This document shows, piece after piece, positions 51,943 through 63,650 of a stretch of 64,000 bases of DNA; within the stretch, counting starts at the first letter, position 1, and each line of letters opens with the position of its first letter. The notes below the pieces were generated by a model that was not told the origin of the DNA, did no database searches, and was given only the letters and a program-made list of their open reading frames with translations. The position numbers were made by a program, and so were the translations under genes. Source of the DNA: Microcebus murinus (taxonomy: Eukaryota > Chordata > Mammalia > Primates > Cheirogaleidae); assembly GCF_040939455.1 (NCBI RefSeq), contig NC_134108.1:82070001-82134000 (forward strand). Reading direction: 5' to 3'.

Positions 51943-54900
51943 ACAAAAGAAAGAAGGAAAAAAAGAGAGAAAAAACAGTTCATTTTTATTTTAAGCATTT
52001 TGTTACAAAATTGCTTCACAGGTTTGGATCAAGATTTTCGGACCTCATCTGGTGCAGCCTAGACCTCCTGCCAGTGCTTAGAAAGGAGAAAAGAGGAGCT
52101 TGTCCCTGTTAGTGACAGTAAAGAACACACATAGAATTCTCACACACTGGTACAACAAAATTATCCACTTAAGCATTTTCCTTTTTTCCTTCTATTTGGG
52201 GAAAGAGTTTTATTGTAGCTTATTTTGTATCACAATCTTGTTATTTTCCCCCTCTGACATCAAGCTGTAAGATTGTCCTAGAGCCAGACACAGCTAGAGA
52301 CAGAGAGATGAGAAGAATGTGCAGGCACCAAGGAAGTGGTTTCCTAGCAACAGTAACTATTTCAAAGGTTTCATAACTCTTGTGTCGTTTCAATTTCCAT
52401 AGCAATGTGGGGAATAGTAAATAGTATATGTTGTTATCTGCTTAATCTAATGAATTTTAATCAACCCATGATGGATAAATGAAGGAAACATCTATACTTG
52501 TTCTTTTAGATCCTATCTTATTAGTTGCTATACATATTAGCTTCTAAGATCTAGGTTTTGTTGCTGGAAGTAATGTGTTATGACAAATCAGATGGCTTTT
52601 TTAAAATTCTTACTCCCTCTTTCTGTTTTCTCCTTTTTTCCAGAGGCATTTACTAACACAATTCAAAAGAAAAAGTTATTCCTGAAGAAGAAACTATATT
52701 TTCAAAAATACAAATTTGATGAAATTTAAATATTAAAATTTCAGGTCTGGAGGTCAGAAAAAATAGTTACGCAAAATTCGATTTTTCTGAGTGGAATATA
52801 ATTGAATTGGAAGTACCAGAGTGATCATTTTGCCTTTCTCTCCTGATCTGAAATGATTTTATTTTTAAAATTGGACCCACTAAAAGCAAAGACACTTTTA
52901 AAATAAATCAGACTCCATACATACCACATTGAAAATGCTACAGTTATACTATTTGATTTTTTTTCTTCTTAAACTTTTTCATGTGGCTATCCAATTTTCC
53001 CAGCACCATTTATTAAATAGAGCTTCATTTCCCCAGTGTGTAATGTCTTTTTTGTAAAAGATCAGTTGGCTGTATGGGGATGGTTTTATATCTGGGTTCT
53101 CTGTTCTGTTTTATTGGTCTATGTCTCTAGTTTTCAGCCAATAACATGCTGTTTTGGTTACTAAAGCCTTATAGTATAGTTCGAAGTCTGGTAATGTGAT
53201 GCCTCCAGATTCATTCTTTTTGTTTAAGATTGTTTTGGCTATTTGGGCTCTTTTCTGGTTCCAAATGAAGCATAGAATTATTTTTTCTAGATATGTGAGA
53301 CATGATATTGGTATTTTGATGGGGATTGCACTGAATCTGTAAATCATTTTGGGCAGTATGGATCTTTTAACAATGTTGACTCTACCAATCCATGAGCATG
53401 ATATGTTTTTCCATTTGTGTTGTCTGCAATTGTTTCCTCAGTATTTCATAGTTTTCCTTGTAGAGATCTTTCAACTCTGTTAAGTATATTCATAGGTATT
53501 TTATTTTCTTGGTAGCTACTGTGAATGGTATTGAGTCTTTGATTTGACTCTCAGCTTGACTGTTATTGGTGTATACTAACAGTACTGATTTGTATACATT
53601 GATTTTGTAACATGACACTTTGCTGAATTAATTTCTTAGTTCCAGGAGTCTCTTGGTGGAGTCTTTGGTGTTTTCTATACATAAGATCATATCATCAGCA
53701 AAAAGTGATAGTTTGACCTCCTCTTTTCTCATTTGGATATTCTTTATTTCTTTCTTTTGCCCGATTGCTCTCTGGCTAGGACTTCTAGCACTATGTTGAA
53801 TAGAAAATTAGTGATAGTGGGCACCCTTGTCTTATTCCAGTTCTTAATGGGAATACTTTCAAATTTTCCCCATTCAGTATGATGTTGGCTATGGGTTTGT
53901 CATAAAAGGCTTTTATAATCTTGACATATATTCCTTCTATGCCTACTTGGTTGAGGGTTTTTATCATGAAAGGGTGCTGAATTTTGTGGAATGCTTTTCT
54001 GCATCTATTGAGATGATCATACAGTCTTTGTGTTTGCTTCTATTTATGTGGTGAATTACATTTATTGATTTTCAGTATATTGAACCATCCTTACATCCCT
54101 GGGATGGAGCCCACTTGGTCATGGTGGATTATTTTTTGATGTGCTGTTGAATTCAGTTTACTAATATTTTATTGAGGATTAAACAACAGCATTATAATTT
54201 CTGGGGACTTCAACATTCCATTGACAGAACTGGAAAGAAACAGTGGACTTAAATGGGACTCTAGAAAAAGGGGCTAACAGACATTTATTATTTATCTATG
54301 GAATTCAGCAAAACCAGTACTAAGGGGAAAATTCATAGCCTTACATGCCTACATCAAAAAGACAAAAAGATCACAAATTAACAATCTAATGACAAAGCTC
54401 AAAGGCCTGGAAAAGGAAGAACAAACCAAACTCAAAGCCAGTAGGAGAAAAGAAATAATAAAGATCAGAGAAAAACTAAACAAAGTGGAAAACATAATAA
54501 AACAACAACAACAAGAAACAATTCAAGGGATCAATGAAACAAAAAGTTGGTTCTTTGAAAAGATAAACAAAATTGATAGACTTCTTGCTAGATGAACCAG
54601 GAATAGAAGAGAAAGGACCCAAATAAGCTTAATCAGAAATGAAAAAGGAGATATTGCAACTGATACCACAGAAATACAAAATATCATCTGTGAATACTAT
54701 GAAAATCTCTATGCATATAAACTGGAAATTGTAGAGGGAATGGACAAATTTCTAGAAACACACAACCTCCCAAGACTCAAACAAGAAGACATAGAATTCT
54801 TTAACAGATGAATAATTAGCAATGAGATTGAAGCAATTATGAAAAATCTTCCAACCAACAAAAGCCCCAAACCACATGGATTCACAGCTGAATTTTACCA

Positions 54901-54992
54901 GACCTAGAAAGAAGAGCTGGTACTCATACTGAAGAAATTATTCCATAACATTGAGAAGGAGAGAATCTTCCCCTATTCATTCCATGAAACTA

Positions 54993-56230
54993 TTAGGTTA
55001 TCAAGTATGGAATGTCTGATTTCCTTAAGTTCTAAGTCTGACAGTTGATATATCTGAAGGTACACCCTCATTCTTTCAAACATACATTTTGGCTTGAGAT
55101 TATCTTTCAATTTCTTTTTAGAGAAATTTTTGTGCAACCATGGCTAAGTCAAAAATTTGTGTAATTTTTTAAATATGAGTTCCTTTGTGTAACCAACGCA
55201 TCACAGACAGTTCAAAACATCAACAGAGTGTTTGGGAAGGATGTGGCTAATGAACACATAGTACACAGATGGTTTGATAAGTTCCATTCTGGTTATTTTA
55301 ATTTTGAAAATGAGCCACGTGGGTGACCTGAGACCAAGGTGGATAATGATGAGCTGAAAGCTGTATGGAAGTATATCCATCTCAACCTATGTGTGAATTA
55401 GCTGCAAGGTTTGATATTACTATTCCATAACATTGGATCATTTGAAACAAATCTGCAAGGTAAAAGAAGGTGGATAGATGGGTACCACATCAATTAAATG
55501 AGTGTCATAAGAGAAGTGGTCTCAAAGCTTGCCTTTGTTTGCTGTCACAATGTAAAGATAAATAAGCCATTTCTACACTGTATTGTTACCTGTGATGAAA
55601 AACGGATTTTTTTTGACAATTGCAAGCATTTCGCACAATGATTAGATAAAGATGAAGTGCAGAAACACAGTCCAAAACTGAAACATAGTCAAATAAAGCT
55701 ACTGGTGTCTATTTGGTGGTCCAGCATGGATATTATCCACTATAGCTTCATAAAACCTGGTCAATAGATTACAGCAGATGTCTATGCAACCAAAGAGATG
55801 AAATGATAAGGATGTTTGTGATTCAGCAGCCAAGATTGATCAATAGAGACAGGTAAATCCTCTTGCAAGATGACATGTTGCAAAAAACAATGCTGCTCAA
55901 ACTACAAAAGTTGGACTTGGAAACTTTCTGTTATTCACTGTATTCACCAGACCTTGCACCAACTGACTACCACATCTTCCAGACTTTGGACCACTTCTTG
56001 CAAAGAAAAAGATTCAATTCTCAAGAATCTGTGGAAAATGTCTTTGGCAATTTCATCACTAATTGCTCTCCAGGCTTCTTCACTGCTGGCATAAACAAGC
56101 TACTGGTAAGACAGTAAAACTGTGTCAATAGTTTAGGCACATACTTTGATTAATTGTACTGCTTCTTGTTTGAGATATAATAAACTAAACTTTTGATTTG
56201 AAATCAGACATTTCATATATAATGACCTAG
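54993..56230 (+). mobile_element. Mariner (Tc1/mariner) DNA transposon, decayed
   Basis: About 1.24 kb with inverted ends. The left end begins ttaggttatcaagtatgg and the right end in reverse begins ctaggtcattatatatga; they share aatgtctgattt. It sits at a TA (TA at 54991-54992, CA on the right). It encloses a broken mariner transposase and interrupts L1 ORF2 sequence, which resumes after it. The ends differ from those of the human MADE1/Hsmar1 family as I recall them. Confidence 0.88.
55140..56153 (+). pseudogene. Mariner transposase pseudogene
   Basis: The plus frame resembles mariner transposases, including the SETMAR type. It shows an N-terminal helix-turn-helix region (VANEHIVHRWFDKFH), the first catalytic Asp in IVTCDEK, a DD at the place of the second (about 55870), and the third in YSPDLAPTDYH (about 55945-55977). 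The final FITNCSPGFF...GINKLL matches the family's C-terminus, and the original stop is near 56151. At least six in-frame stops and some indels interrupt it, so it cannot make a full enzyme. The catalytic aspartates survive although the frame is dead, which suggests a moderately old copy. The longest intact piece is 55863-56117. Confidence 0.88.
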
Positions 56231-58367
56231 CAGTATCACCTTGAAAAGAGAGCCAGGAAAGGACACATGCAACAAAAAAAGAAAACTACAGACCAATATC
56301 CCTTATGAATATAAATGCTACAAGTTATTTTTAAGGTTCAATGAAAAGAAAAGGAACATGTGATTTTTCATTTCAGTGTTGGAACTAAAGAATGTATGGC
56401 ATTTTGATGTTAATTTATCAGCTAGAAAATTATTCAATTTGAACTAATAATTTCAAATGCAAAATAGATACATCCATATTTTTATTCTCCATTGATACAG
56501 AAATATATATTTACAGACATCTACTTTAGTAGAAACATTTATTATATGATTTGATTTAATTGCCCTTAAATGATCTTTTTGACAGTTAATAGTCCAATTA
56601 GCAAGTATGGAAAAATTCTGATGGAAATCAAGAATTTTGTGCCAAATATTTTTCTTTATGTGAGCGGTAAAATTTTGATAATTAGCCATCATAATATGTC
56701 AATACAAAATCTGAATATTTTGATAATAGCCTAAGACTACTTGGGAAGTTTATTTCTGAAAAGAAAAAGAGAAGCTTATTTAGAGATACAGTACTTTTGT
56801 ATTCTTTAGCACCTAAGATATTAATATCTTCTGAAAACTGCATGTAAGTATATTATGTGTCTTACTTAAAACCTGCAACATTTCAGCCTTAATTGTCAAT
56901 CAAAAATGCATTATCCATCTACTCTTCAGAATATTTTTGTTACTTAAATATATTGTAGAAAATATTAATACAGAAGACCCCCACAAGATAATTATAGTTG
57001 GAGAAGAACATAAGCTAAATTATTATTCAATTTCCTTTTAACTTTTATTCCTTTGTCTTATAAACAACTCCATACTTGGAAGTTTTCAATGCTGATGTTC
57101 TAGCTAGAAATTTGTGATGAAGGTTTGGCAACTGTAAACTACACCATATTTTTTAAATGAAGGAATACTCCCCTCCTCTTGCAATGTGAAGTCACTCTTC
57201 AACTCTTTTCATTGTTTTTCTTCATTGAATGCTCTTAGAATAGACATGTGGGTTTATTGCTGACATCTGTATCTTACTGAAATAGCTCAGATTGTTCTCC
57301 CCATCTGACAAATCAGGTAAAAGCTTTTGGTTCCTTCCACACGCCATTGTGAAAACTCTGTGGTGTGCATTTATATGCACAAGTGTCTCTTTACAATGTG
57401 TACATCATAATAAAGTTCTCAAACAAGCTAGATAATGTAAAGTGACAGAATAGACCATTTTCTCAAAATCACTAGCATGGCACTGTGTCAGTGTGTGTTT
57501 TTGTCACCACTCATCCCTAGAGTAAATGCTAAAATGACTCATAAACCTTGTATACACCGTGTCAGTGCTTGTAAGCATTCAGAATAATTTGCACACAGGT
57601 TGGAAAACAACATTTTATCCCGAAACAACTCAACTCTGAAATTCTCTTACTGCTCTGGATGAATTTGGAGCTGGTTAATGTCTCCACTCATGAAAGCCAA
57701 CTTCTTCCTTCCCTCCCTGCTGACAGTAAACCTCAATCATGACCCAGACAAATGCTATGACTGTAGGTCTACAGTTCTTGGGGACAATTATTGCCTATCA
57801 TGCCCCACTGTGTACATTTTTAGTATTTATTGAGAGTAAACGTCCACATGAAAATCATTAATCTTTAGTAACGTTAACCCCAACTTAGTACAGAGACAAA
57901 TGAATTATTCATTACTATCCAACATTTTCTATTTAAAATAAAATTAGTTAATATGAGGAATGAGGATTTGCTGAGTGAAGAAACATGGGTTTACTATGTT
58001 TATGAAGTATGTCATTTAAACATATGTTACTCGACCCTCTTATCCACCAGTTGTTTTAACAGACTTATCTACACCAATCACTCCATGTGTCCTCTCTTGA
58101 ATCCACTTTTCCTGCCTGTTGGCACCTCTGGCCAGGTTTCCCCTTGCATAGTCCCATCTGTTTTAAATATGTCATTTTCAGAGTGTCAGGGCCCTCCTGA
58201 GCTATCCCTTAAAGCTTCCCATCAGCTTTAACACCTAAGTGATTGTCAGTGGAAGAGACTAGCTTTAATCTGAAGAGCAAGATATTAAAATAAAAGATCA
58301 TACTTGTTAGCAAACAAATACTCTTCCAACCATCACTCTTCTTTCTCTCAAGAATTATATTTCTTAC

Positions 58368-58539
58368 CTCTCTTCGAAGAATGCAGTGGACCATGACAAT
58401 AACAAAGCCTTGCAACGAATCAAACACAGCAAAAAGTATTTGAAACAATATGGAGCGTTTATCTGTCATGGCCAGAACTGCAGACATCCATGTCAAAGCC
58501 AGGAGAGGCAGCACCACACAGGAGCTCCAAAGAGATGCC
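58368..58539 (-). CDS. ADGRB3: ADGRB3 coding exon: TM6 and TM7
   Basis: This 172-nt exon completes the split Met and encodes 57 residues. The hydrophobic stretch after ASLWSS (about residues 7-25) is TM6. A short loop, TDKRS, follows, and the stretch from about 31 to 54 is TM7. The exon ends at the membrane-proximal CILRRE, the start of helix 8. Acceptor tcaacag and donor gtaaga are canonical. The open frame continues about 55 codons upstream into the intron, but the AG and the match to known BAI3 fix the boundary. Losing this exon would remove both helices and shift the frame, because it enters in phase 2 and leaves in phase 0. Confidence is high from identity to the known protein. Confidence 0.97.
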
Positions 58540-58858
58540 CTGTTGAGAGACACAGAAAACAACATAATGTAGCTGCACGTTACGCCCCAGGCCATAACCA
58601 AACCCCCATTCAACAAAGCATTCTCATATGTGGCACCAAGATCATTAACTTGGAAACCACAAAACAGATAACATTTGAGAGTTCTATTTATTTTTTTATA
58701 GACCATCCCATAATAGTTATAAAAGCAGTTGCCAATTATGAATATTTAAGTATGCTCTTAGCTCTAGTATTAGCAAACATATTTTTTTTCATCATAGCAT
58801 TTTCTCACATGCACTGTAAAAGATTTGTAACAAGAAGATGTAAATGATTGGGACTAAC
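58540..58858 (-). other. ADGRB3: ADGRB3 short intron between ICL3 and TM6/7 exons
   Basis: This 319-bp intron runs from gttagt to tcaacag. It is A+T-rich with no repeat. An open frame continuous with the TM6 exon runs through half of it by chance. Confidence 0.9.
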
Positions 58859-58957
58859 ATGGCATTACTGGCGGTGGTGGCTGACAAAGCTGTTGTTGAA
58901 ACTACTCCACACTTGGCACATTTGAGCGTCAAACCGCTATGAGGCTCACTCATCTGA
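58859..58957 (-). CDS. ADGRB3: ADGRB3 coding exon: intracellular loop 3
   Basis: This 99-nt exon enters with the last base of a codon and leaves after two bases of a Met codon (AT|G), so its phases are symmetrical. It encodes 32 whole residues, starting QMSEPHSGL and ending TTASNA, which form the cytoplasmic loop between TM5 and TM6. The acceptor is ttgcag at 58958-58963 and the donor is gttagt, which is slightly weak. A second AG lies 4 bases inside the acceptor, but using it would break the frame. The loop has a cysteine pair (CAKC) and a Ser/Thr-rich end, plausible sites for modification, although nothing here shows use. If the following 319-bp intron were retained, translation would stop about 20 codons on, before TM6. 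Confidence 0.96.
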
Positions 58958-60735
58958 CTGCAAACAAACAGAACACCCACAAAAAGAACAAAATATTGAA
59001 TCGTCACCGAAAAAAAAAATTGCTGCTGTAAGTTAGCTTTTAAATACGATTTCATGCAGAAAATTATACTTATCAAAGATGAATGCTCATTGTTAAAGAT
59101 GCATTTATACTGTATATTATCTTTGTAACATTTACCTTTTAATAATATGGGCTTTTGTTGCATGCAAAGCATATTTCCATCATTTATACCATAAATGGCC
59201 CTTGTGTCTATAGATCAAAGTTTCCCAATACACTGAGTTAAACATAAGCATGTGCTTGTGTAGACATACAGTGAAAACCCTTTATTCAGACCCCTGATAA
59301 TCAAACATGTGAAGACTCTCAGCTTTAAGGATTTTCATTGTTATTTGTGGAAGTCACATACATCAGTTAAAACCTTCCAAAATGTAAACATTTATCTCAG
59401 AATTCCAATATAGAAATGAATATATTTCCGGAGTCTTCAATTATTTGTTGAACATGTAGCTTTTATTTCAACAGATTCATATTTTGAATTTTCTTATAGC
59501 ACCCATGTATTGTCCATATTTTAAGATGATCTGAATATAGGGGCTGATGAACTTTGATGAAATATTAGTTGATAATAAAAAGAGTGATAGTTTTCTGCTT
59601 TAATAAAACACATTTAATATAATCATTAAGTTTAAAATATTCTTTCTGAAAATTAGTCATAGACTCTAACCTTATAGCATTCAAATGGTCTATTCTAGTC
59701 CAGAGGATTTTACAGGTAAATTCAAACAATTCAGATTCCATCTACTACATCAAAGAAACAAAGTCATGCTACACAGAGAAACTTTATATGCATTTTGCTT
59801 TAGAAAAATGTACCTTGAAAATGATGGTTTTATTAGAACATAAACAAAAACCAAAAAGGAGTTACTTGAATTAAGATTCGAAACATTTTGAAATAATATT
59901 CTGTGGTGTGTTTCTTTAGTCCATTCCCATGGGGTGTCTATATCTAAATTATGTTTGCCCTGTAAGTTTTTAAAAATAAATTATAGTGGAGTTGCATTAC
60001 TATGTGTCTAATAAAAGTGGCAGAAGAGACAAAATTGTAAGAAGCTTGTAATTTAGAATGTCTGGTTCCTTTTAAATAAGTGTACTCATTTGTGACTAGT
60101 GCTTATGTGAGATAATAAATCTGAAAGCTACTAAGTATGTAGACTGATAAGCAGACCCCATGAGAAAAATCAAAGCTTTCAAAGTTGGGTGTAAAGATGG
60201 AATATAATACTAAATCATTCACTTTACTGATCCAGTTTAGGGCATATGTATCGGCCACATGAGCCCAAATTTTTCAAAATAATATGTAACCAATAGGCTA
60301 TCCAGTTTAGTTTACAAAGCTTCCATGGACATGCTGATATGTTTGAAACTGCTCCCAAAGGAGTACTTAGACTAGGATTCTCCACAGTGGCTGCACATCA
60401 GCTATCTGGCCACAATCGCAAAGACTAATTTAAGGGGACCACAGGCTTCTGTCCTTTTTTAAAACTCCACAGATTATTGTGATGAACAAATAGGAACGAG
60501 CACCTCTGCCCTAACTGTACATTTGAGTTTCTTTAATCTTGTTAAATCTGAGCAGATTAATATTGAAAAGGTATGGATTAGTCATTTATTGTTTCCTTTA
60601 TCACAAAAGACAAGCAATTTGGGACTTGAGCTTAGAACATGAATGTGGCTATCTTTCTCAACGTAAGGATACTTTGTCTTTAGGCTCTGAAACAAGATTG
60701 AAAAGCCAAAAATTACTAAAAATATTACTAAAAAT

Positions 60736-60740
<5 letters not shown>

Positions 60741-60772
<32 letters not shown>
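60741..60772. repeat. (TA)n microsatellite
   Basis: Sixteen TA units at the tail end of a minus-strand Alu. Confidence 0.95.
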
Positions 60773-60775
<3 letters not shown>

Positions 60776-61089
60776 GAGACAGAATCTCACTCTGTTGCCT
60801 GGGCTACAGTGCCGTGGCGTCAGCCTAGCTCACAGCAACCTCAAACTCCTGGGCTCAGTTGATCCTACTGCCTCAGCCTCTCGAGTAGCTGGGACTACAG
60901 GTATACACCACCATGCCCGGCTAATTTTTTCTACATATTTTTAGTTGTCCAGTTAATTTCTTTCTATTTTTAGTAGAGACTGGGTCTTGCTCTTGCTCAG
61001 GCTGGTTTTGAACTCCTGACCTTGAGCGATCTGCTGGCCTTGGCCTCCCAGAGTGCTAGGATTACAGGCGTGAGCTACTGGGCCTGGCC
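60773..61089 (-). mobile_element. Strepsirrhine-type Alu dimer
   Basis: Reverse-complement Alu with the lemur linker (ttgtccagttaatttcttt). Its T tail seems to have grown into a (TA)n microsatellite at 60741-60772. It ends ggcctggcc. Confidence 0.95.
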
Positions 61090-63029
61090 AAAAATAATTT
61101 TAAGTACACAACGTAAGCAAGTATTTTAGTCCTGAAAACTGTGATTTAATCTATGGATGAGTTTGTCTGATAATAAATTTTAAAGCAATATTTGAAATAC
61201 TTGTCTTTATTTGAGTCCTATATAGACTTCCCCTATTCAGGGCTAACTGTTGAAAACTGTGCTTGCTGCTAACTGGACACATCCAGCTTTCTCTTATTGA
61301 ATGTAAATAAAGTAGAAGAAAGATTAGTGATCTAGAGAGACGTATGTTTTTTGCCAGTTTATATTGACTACTTGCCAAGTTTATATGACTACTACAGAAT
61401 TTAATATAATATGAAGAACACATAGTCTAGGATGCTAAATCAAGTTGCTGCAGTGAAAAATAAAATCTTGTTTCTTTGTTGTAGAGGAAATTATGCATTT
61501 ATAAAATAAAAAGTTCAAACAGTTAAAAAAAAAGTTGAATTGTCTATATGTTTAAATGTAACCAATATATCTACCAGGGCATTTCACTACTCTTCCAAAT
61601 TGTTATGCCTACTGGCATTATTACTATGGATCTTGAAATTGACAAATTCTAGAGTTACCTTCACAGTTTTATTTCCTTTAAGAAAAAATATGATCTGATG
61701 GGCTGATTGTTAATATTCTAAAATATTCCCTGGAATGGAAATATACCCCCCCAAAAAAAATCACATGTAATTTATAAAGGATTCTAGTAAATAGTCATCT
61801 TACTTTCAGGTAGATAAGATAAAGCAGTTTAAAATAGTAGATAAGAAAGATCTGCTGCAGAAAAGTAGAGAAAATTATATTTTCTTTTTAAGATGTTCTA
61901 AAAAGATACATGCCATTTTATCCTGTTCTCATTCTTTCCAGTTAGCATTTTACATAAGATTTGTTGTTATTTGCAATAAATCCCCCCTTGGTAAATATAT
62001 TTTATGTATTAGAAAAAATTTAATACAATTGGGTATTATAAAACTTGTCAAGCTGTTGTATTATTTATTAAATATTCATTCATTCATTTATAAATATTTA
62101 TTGAGTATCAACTATAAGCATGGTCATTTATAACAAATAATTATAAAAAGATGAAAGGGAAAAAAATTGAAAAAATTGGAAGAAGAAACATCTTGATACA
62201 ATATTCAATTCTAAATAATAACATATTGCATAAGAAATGCTTAACATGTATATATATTCAAATAACCTGAAACGGTTTTATAATTAGAGAGATCAATTTT
62301 CAAGTCAATTAGCCTCCTGCTTAATGTTTCTTTAATTTTGATTATTTGTTCTTTACAGAAGTCTTTTTTTATTACTGTCCTCATTACTTCTCTGTGAACC
62401 AAAATTATTCAAACAAACATAGCTTTTAAACATTTTTTTTTCAATCATACTTTGGAACGGAGAAAAAACTTCAATCTATATTTACCTAAACTTCAATAGT
62501 ATTTTATATTAGAAATATTTTTTAAAAACTAAAGTCATTAATTTGCTAATAGCCTTTTTATGTTTTAGACAGTAGCCAGAATTCTGCTTTTCTAACATAT
62601 CTGTTTCTCTGGCAGTGGCCTTTGAACCAAAAATCACTGACCCAGTTTTGCCAATGAAACATATGTGACTTCTAAGAATATTTTTATAGTTACAGGTTTT
62701 AAAAATCATAATTTCTTAGTTAATATATAGAGTAAAATGGATAACTTCTAAATTCTTAAGATGGCAATATTGCCCTTTCTTCTAAAGCTGTTACCTCTAA
62801 TAAAGAGCTTTATGAATCAAACTGGGTGTTATGTATAAAACAATTAAATGAGAAAAATATATTGACTATGAATTTAATAAATCCCGAGCACTATAGTCAT
62901 TTTGATGCTCTCACCTCTTTCTGACCACCATGTCATGTGGATGGTGGAATCACAGACTCTTGATTGATAAGGACCTTTGAAAACAACCTAACCTGCTCAG
63001 TTTGGCTTCCTTATTTCACTCATTATAAG

Positions 63030-63250
63030 AATGATGAGTAAATGCTTGCTATGTGCTAGATACTCTAATGCATGCTTTATAAACACTATATATCACATAC
63101 GCTATGAGGCAAAAATTATTTTCCCCATTTTACAGATGTAGACATTGAGTTGTGAAAAGATAAAGTAACATGCCCAAAGATATACACACAGTTAGTGAAT
63201 TGCAGAGCTAGATATTGAATATGGTTTTGTTTGACTTCAAAGCTTTATCC
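63030..63250 (-). repeat. MIR SINE
   Basis: Reverse MIR: ttccccattttacagatgtagacattgag...gtaacatgcccaaagatatacacacagttagtgaattgcagagc. Confidence 0.8.
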
Positions 63251-63489
63251 AAACCACTAAAACCCCAATATTCTTTGTTTAAATTATATAATTTTATCCC
63301 ACTAATAGCAGAGATGAGTTTCTATACCCAGTACTCAGTATGATCAATTTATTATTACATTATTATATTCTGGACAGAGATAACTGAAGAAGCTATTACT
63401 CCAATCCTCACCACATGTGGCAGACTACCAAGAGTAATTGTGTGAACACTTGATGTCCAAATAGTGTAGCAAGCTTATTTTCTGGGGGG

Positions 63490-63650
63490 AGGAAGAGAGG
63501 GACAAAAACCCACCTAATGGGTACCATGAACCCATTGGGTTCATTGATGGAGATGGGCACATTTATAGCCCTGACTCAAGCCATATATCCAAAACATCTG
63601 TACTCCCTTAATATTTTGAAATTTTAAAAAAAGGTGAAAATAAAAAAAAA
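63490..63650 (+). mobile_element. L1-like 3' end
   Basis: Contains the L1-type order: gggtaccatgaacccattgggt, gggcacatttatagccctgac, and ccatatatccaaaacatctgtactccc, with an A-rich tail. The family is not certain. Confidence 0.45.

Larger units (their letters stand above)
52948..56312 (-). mobile_element. L1 with internal inversion, split by a mariner
   Basis: From 54180 down to about 52960 the minus strand reads ORF2 from mid reverse transcriptase (FADDMI motif) to about residue 900. From 54180 up to 54992, and again from 56231 to 56312, the plus strand reads earlier ORF2, from the endonuclease end (SGDFNIPLTELE) to RT (ENYRPISLMN). This is the head-to-head layout of twin priming. The left end has a short A run in L1 sense, and aaatgctac(a)agttat occurs at both outer ends (52933 and 56313). 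Both halves are broken by stops. Confidence 0.8.
45462..58367 (-). other. ADGRB3: ADGRB3 intron before the 96-nt exon
   Basis: This 12.9-kb intron holds a young L1 tail (47022), an unexplained gene-like patch (49.4-49.8 kb), a MIR (50.34 kb), a G+C-richer patch (50.78-51.07 kb), a GGAA microsatellite (51.84 kb) and the twin-primed L1 split by a mariner (52.95-56.31 kb). The stretches 47.55-49.35 kb and 56.35-58.3 kb show nothing that I can name. Confidence 0.85.

Noticed and set aside
51705..52062. Open frames rich in Pro/Ser/Leu or Arg/Lys/Glu
   Set aside because: Produced by translating the GGAA microsatellite.
58209..58706. 165-codon minus-strand frame around the TM6/7 exon
   Set aside because: Only 58368-58539 matches ADGRB3; the extensions lie beyond consensus splice sites and are chance open intron sequence.
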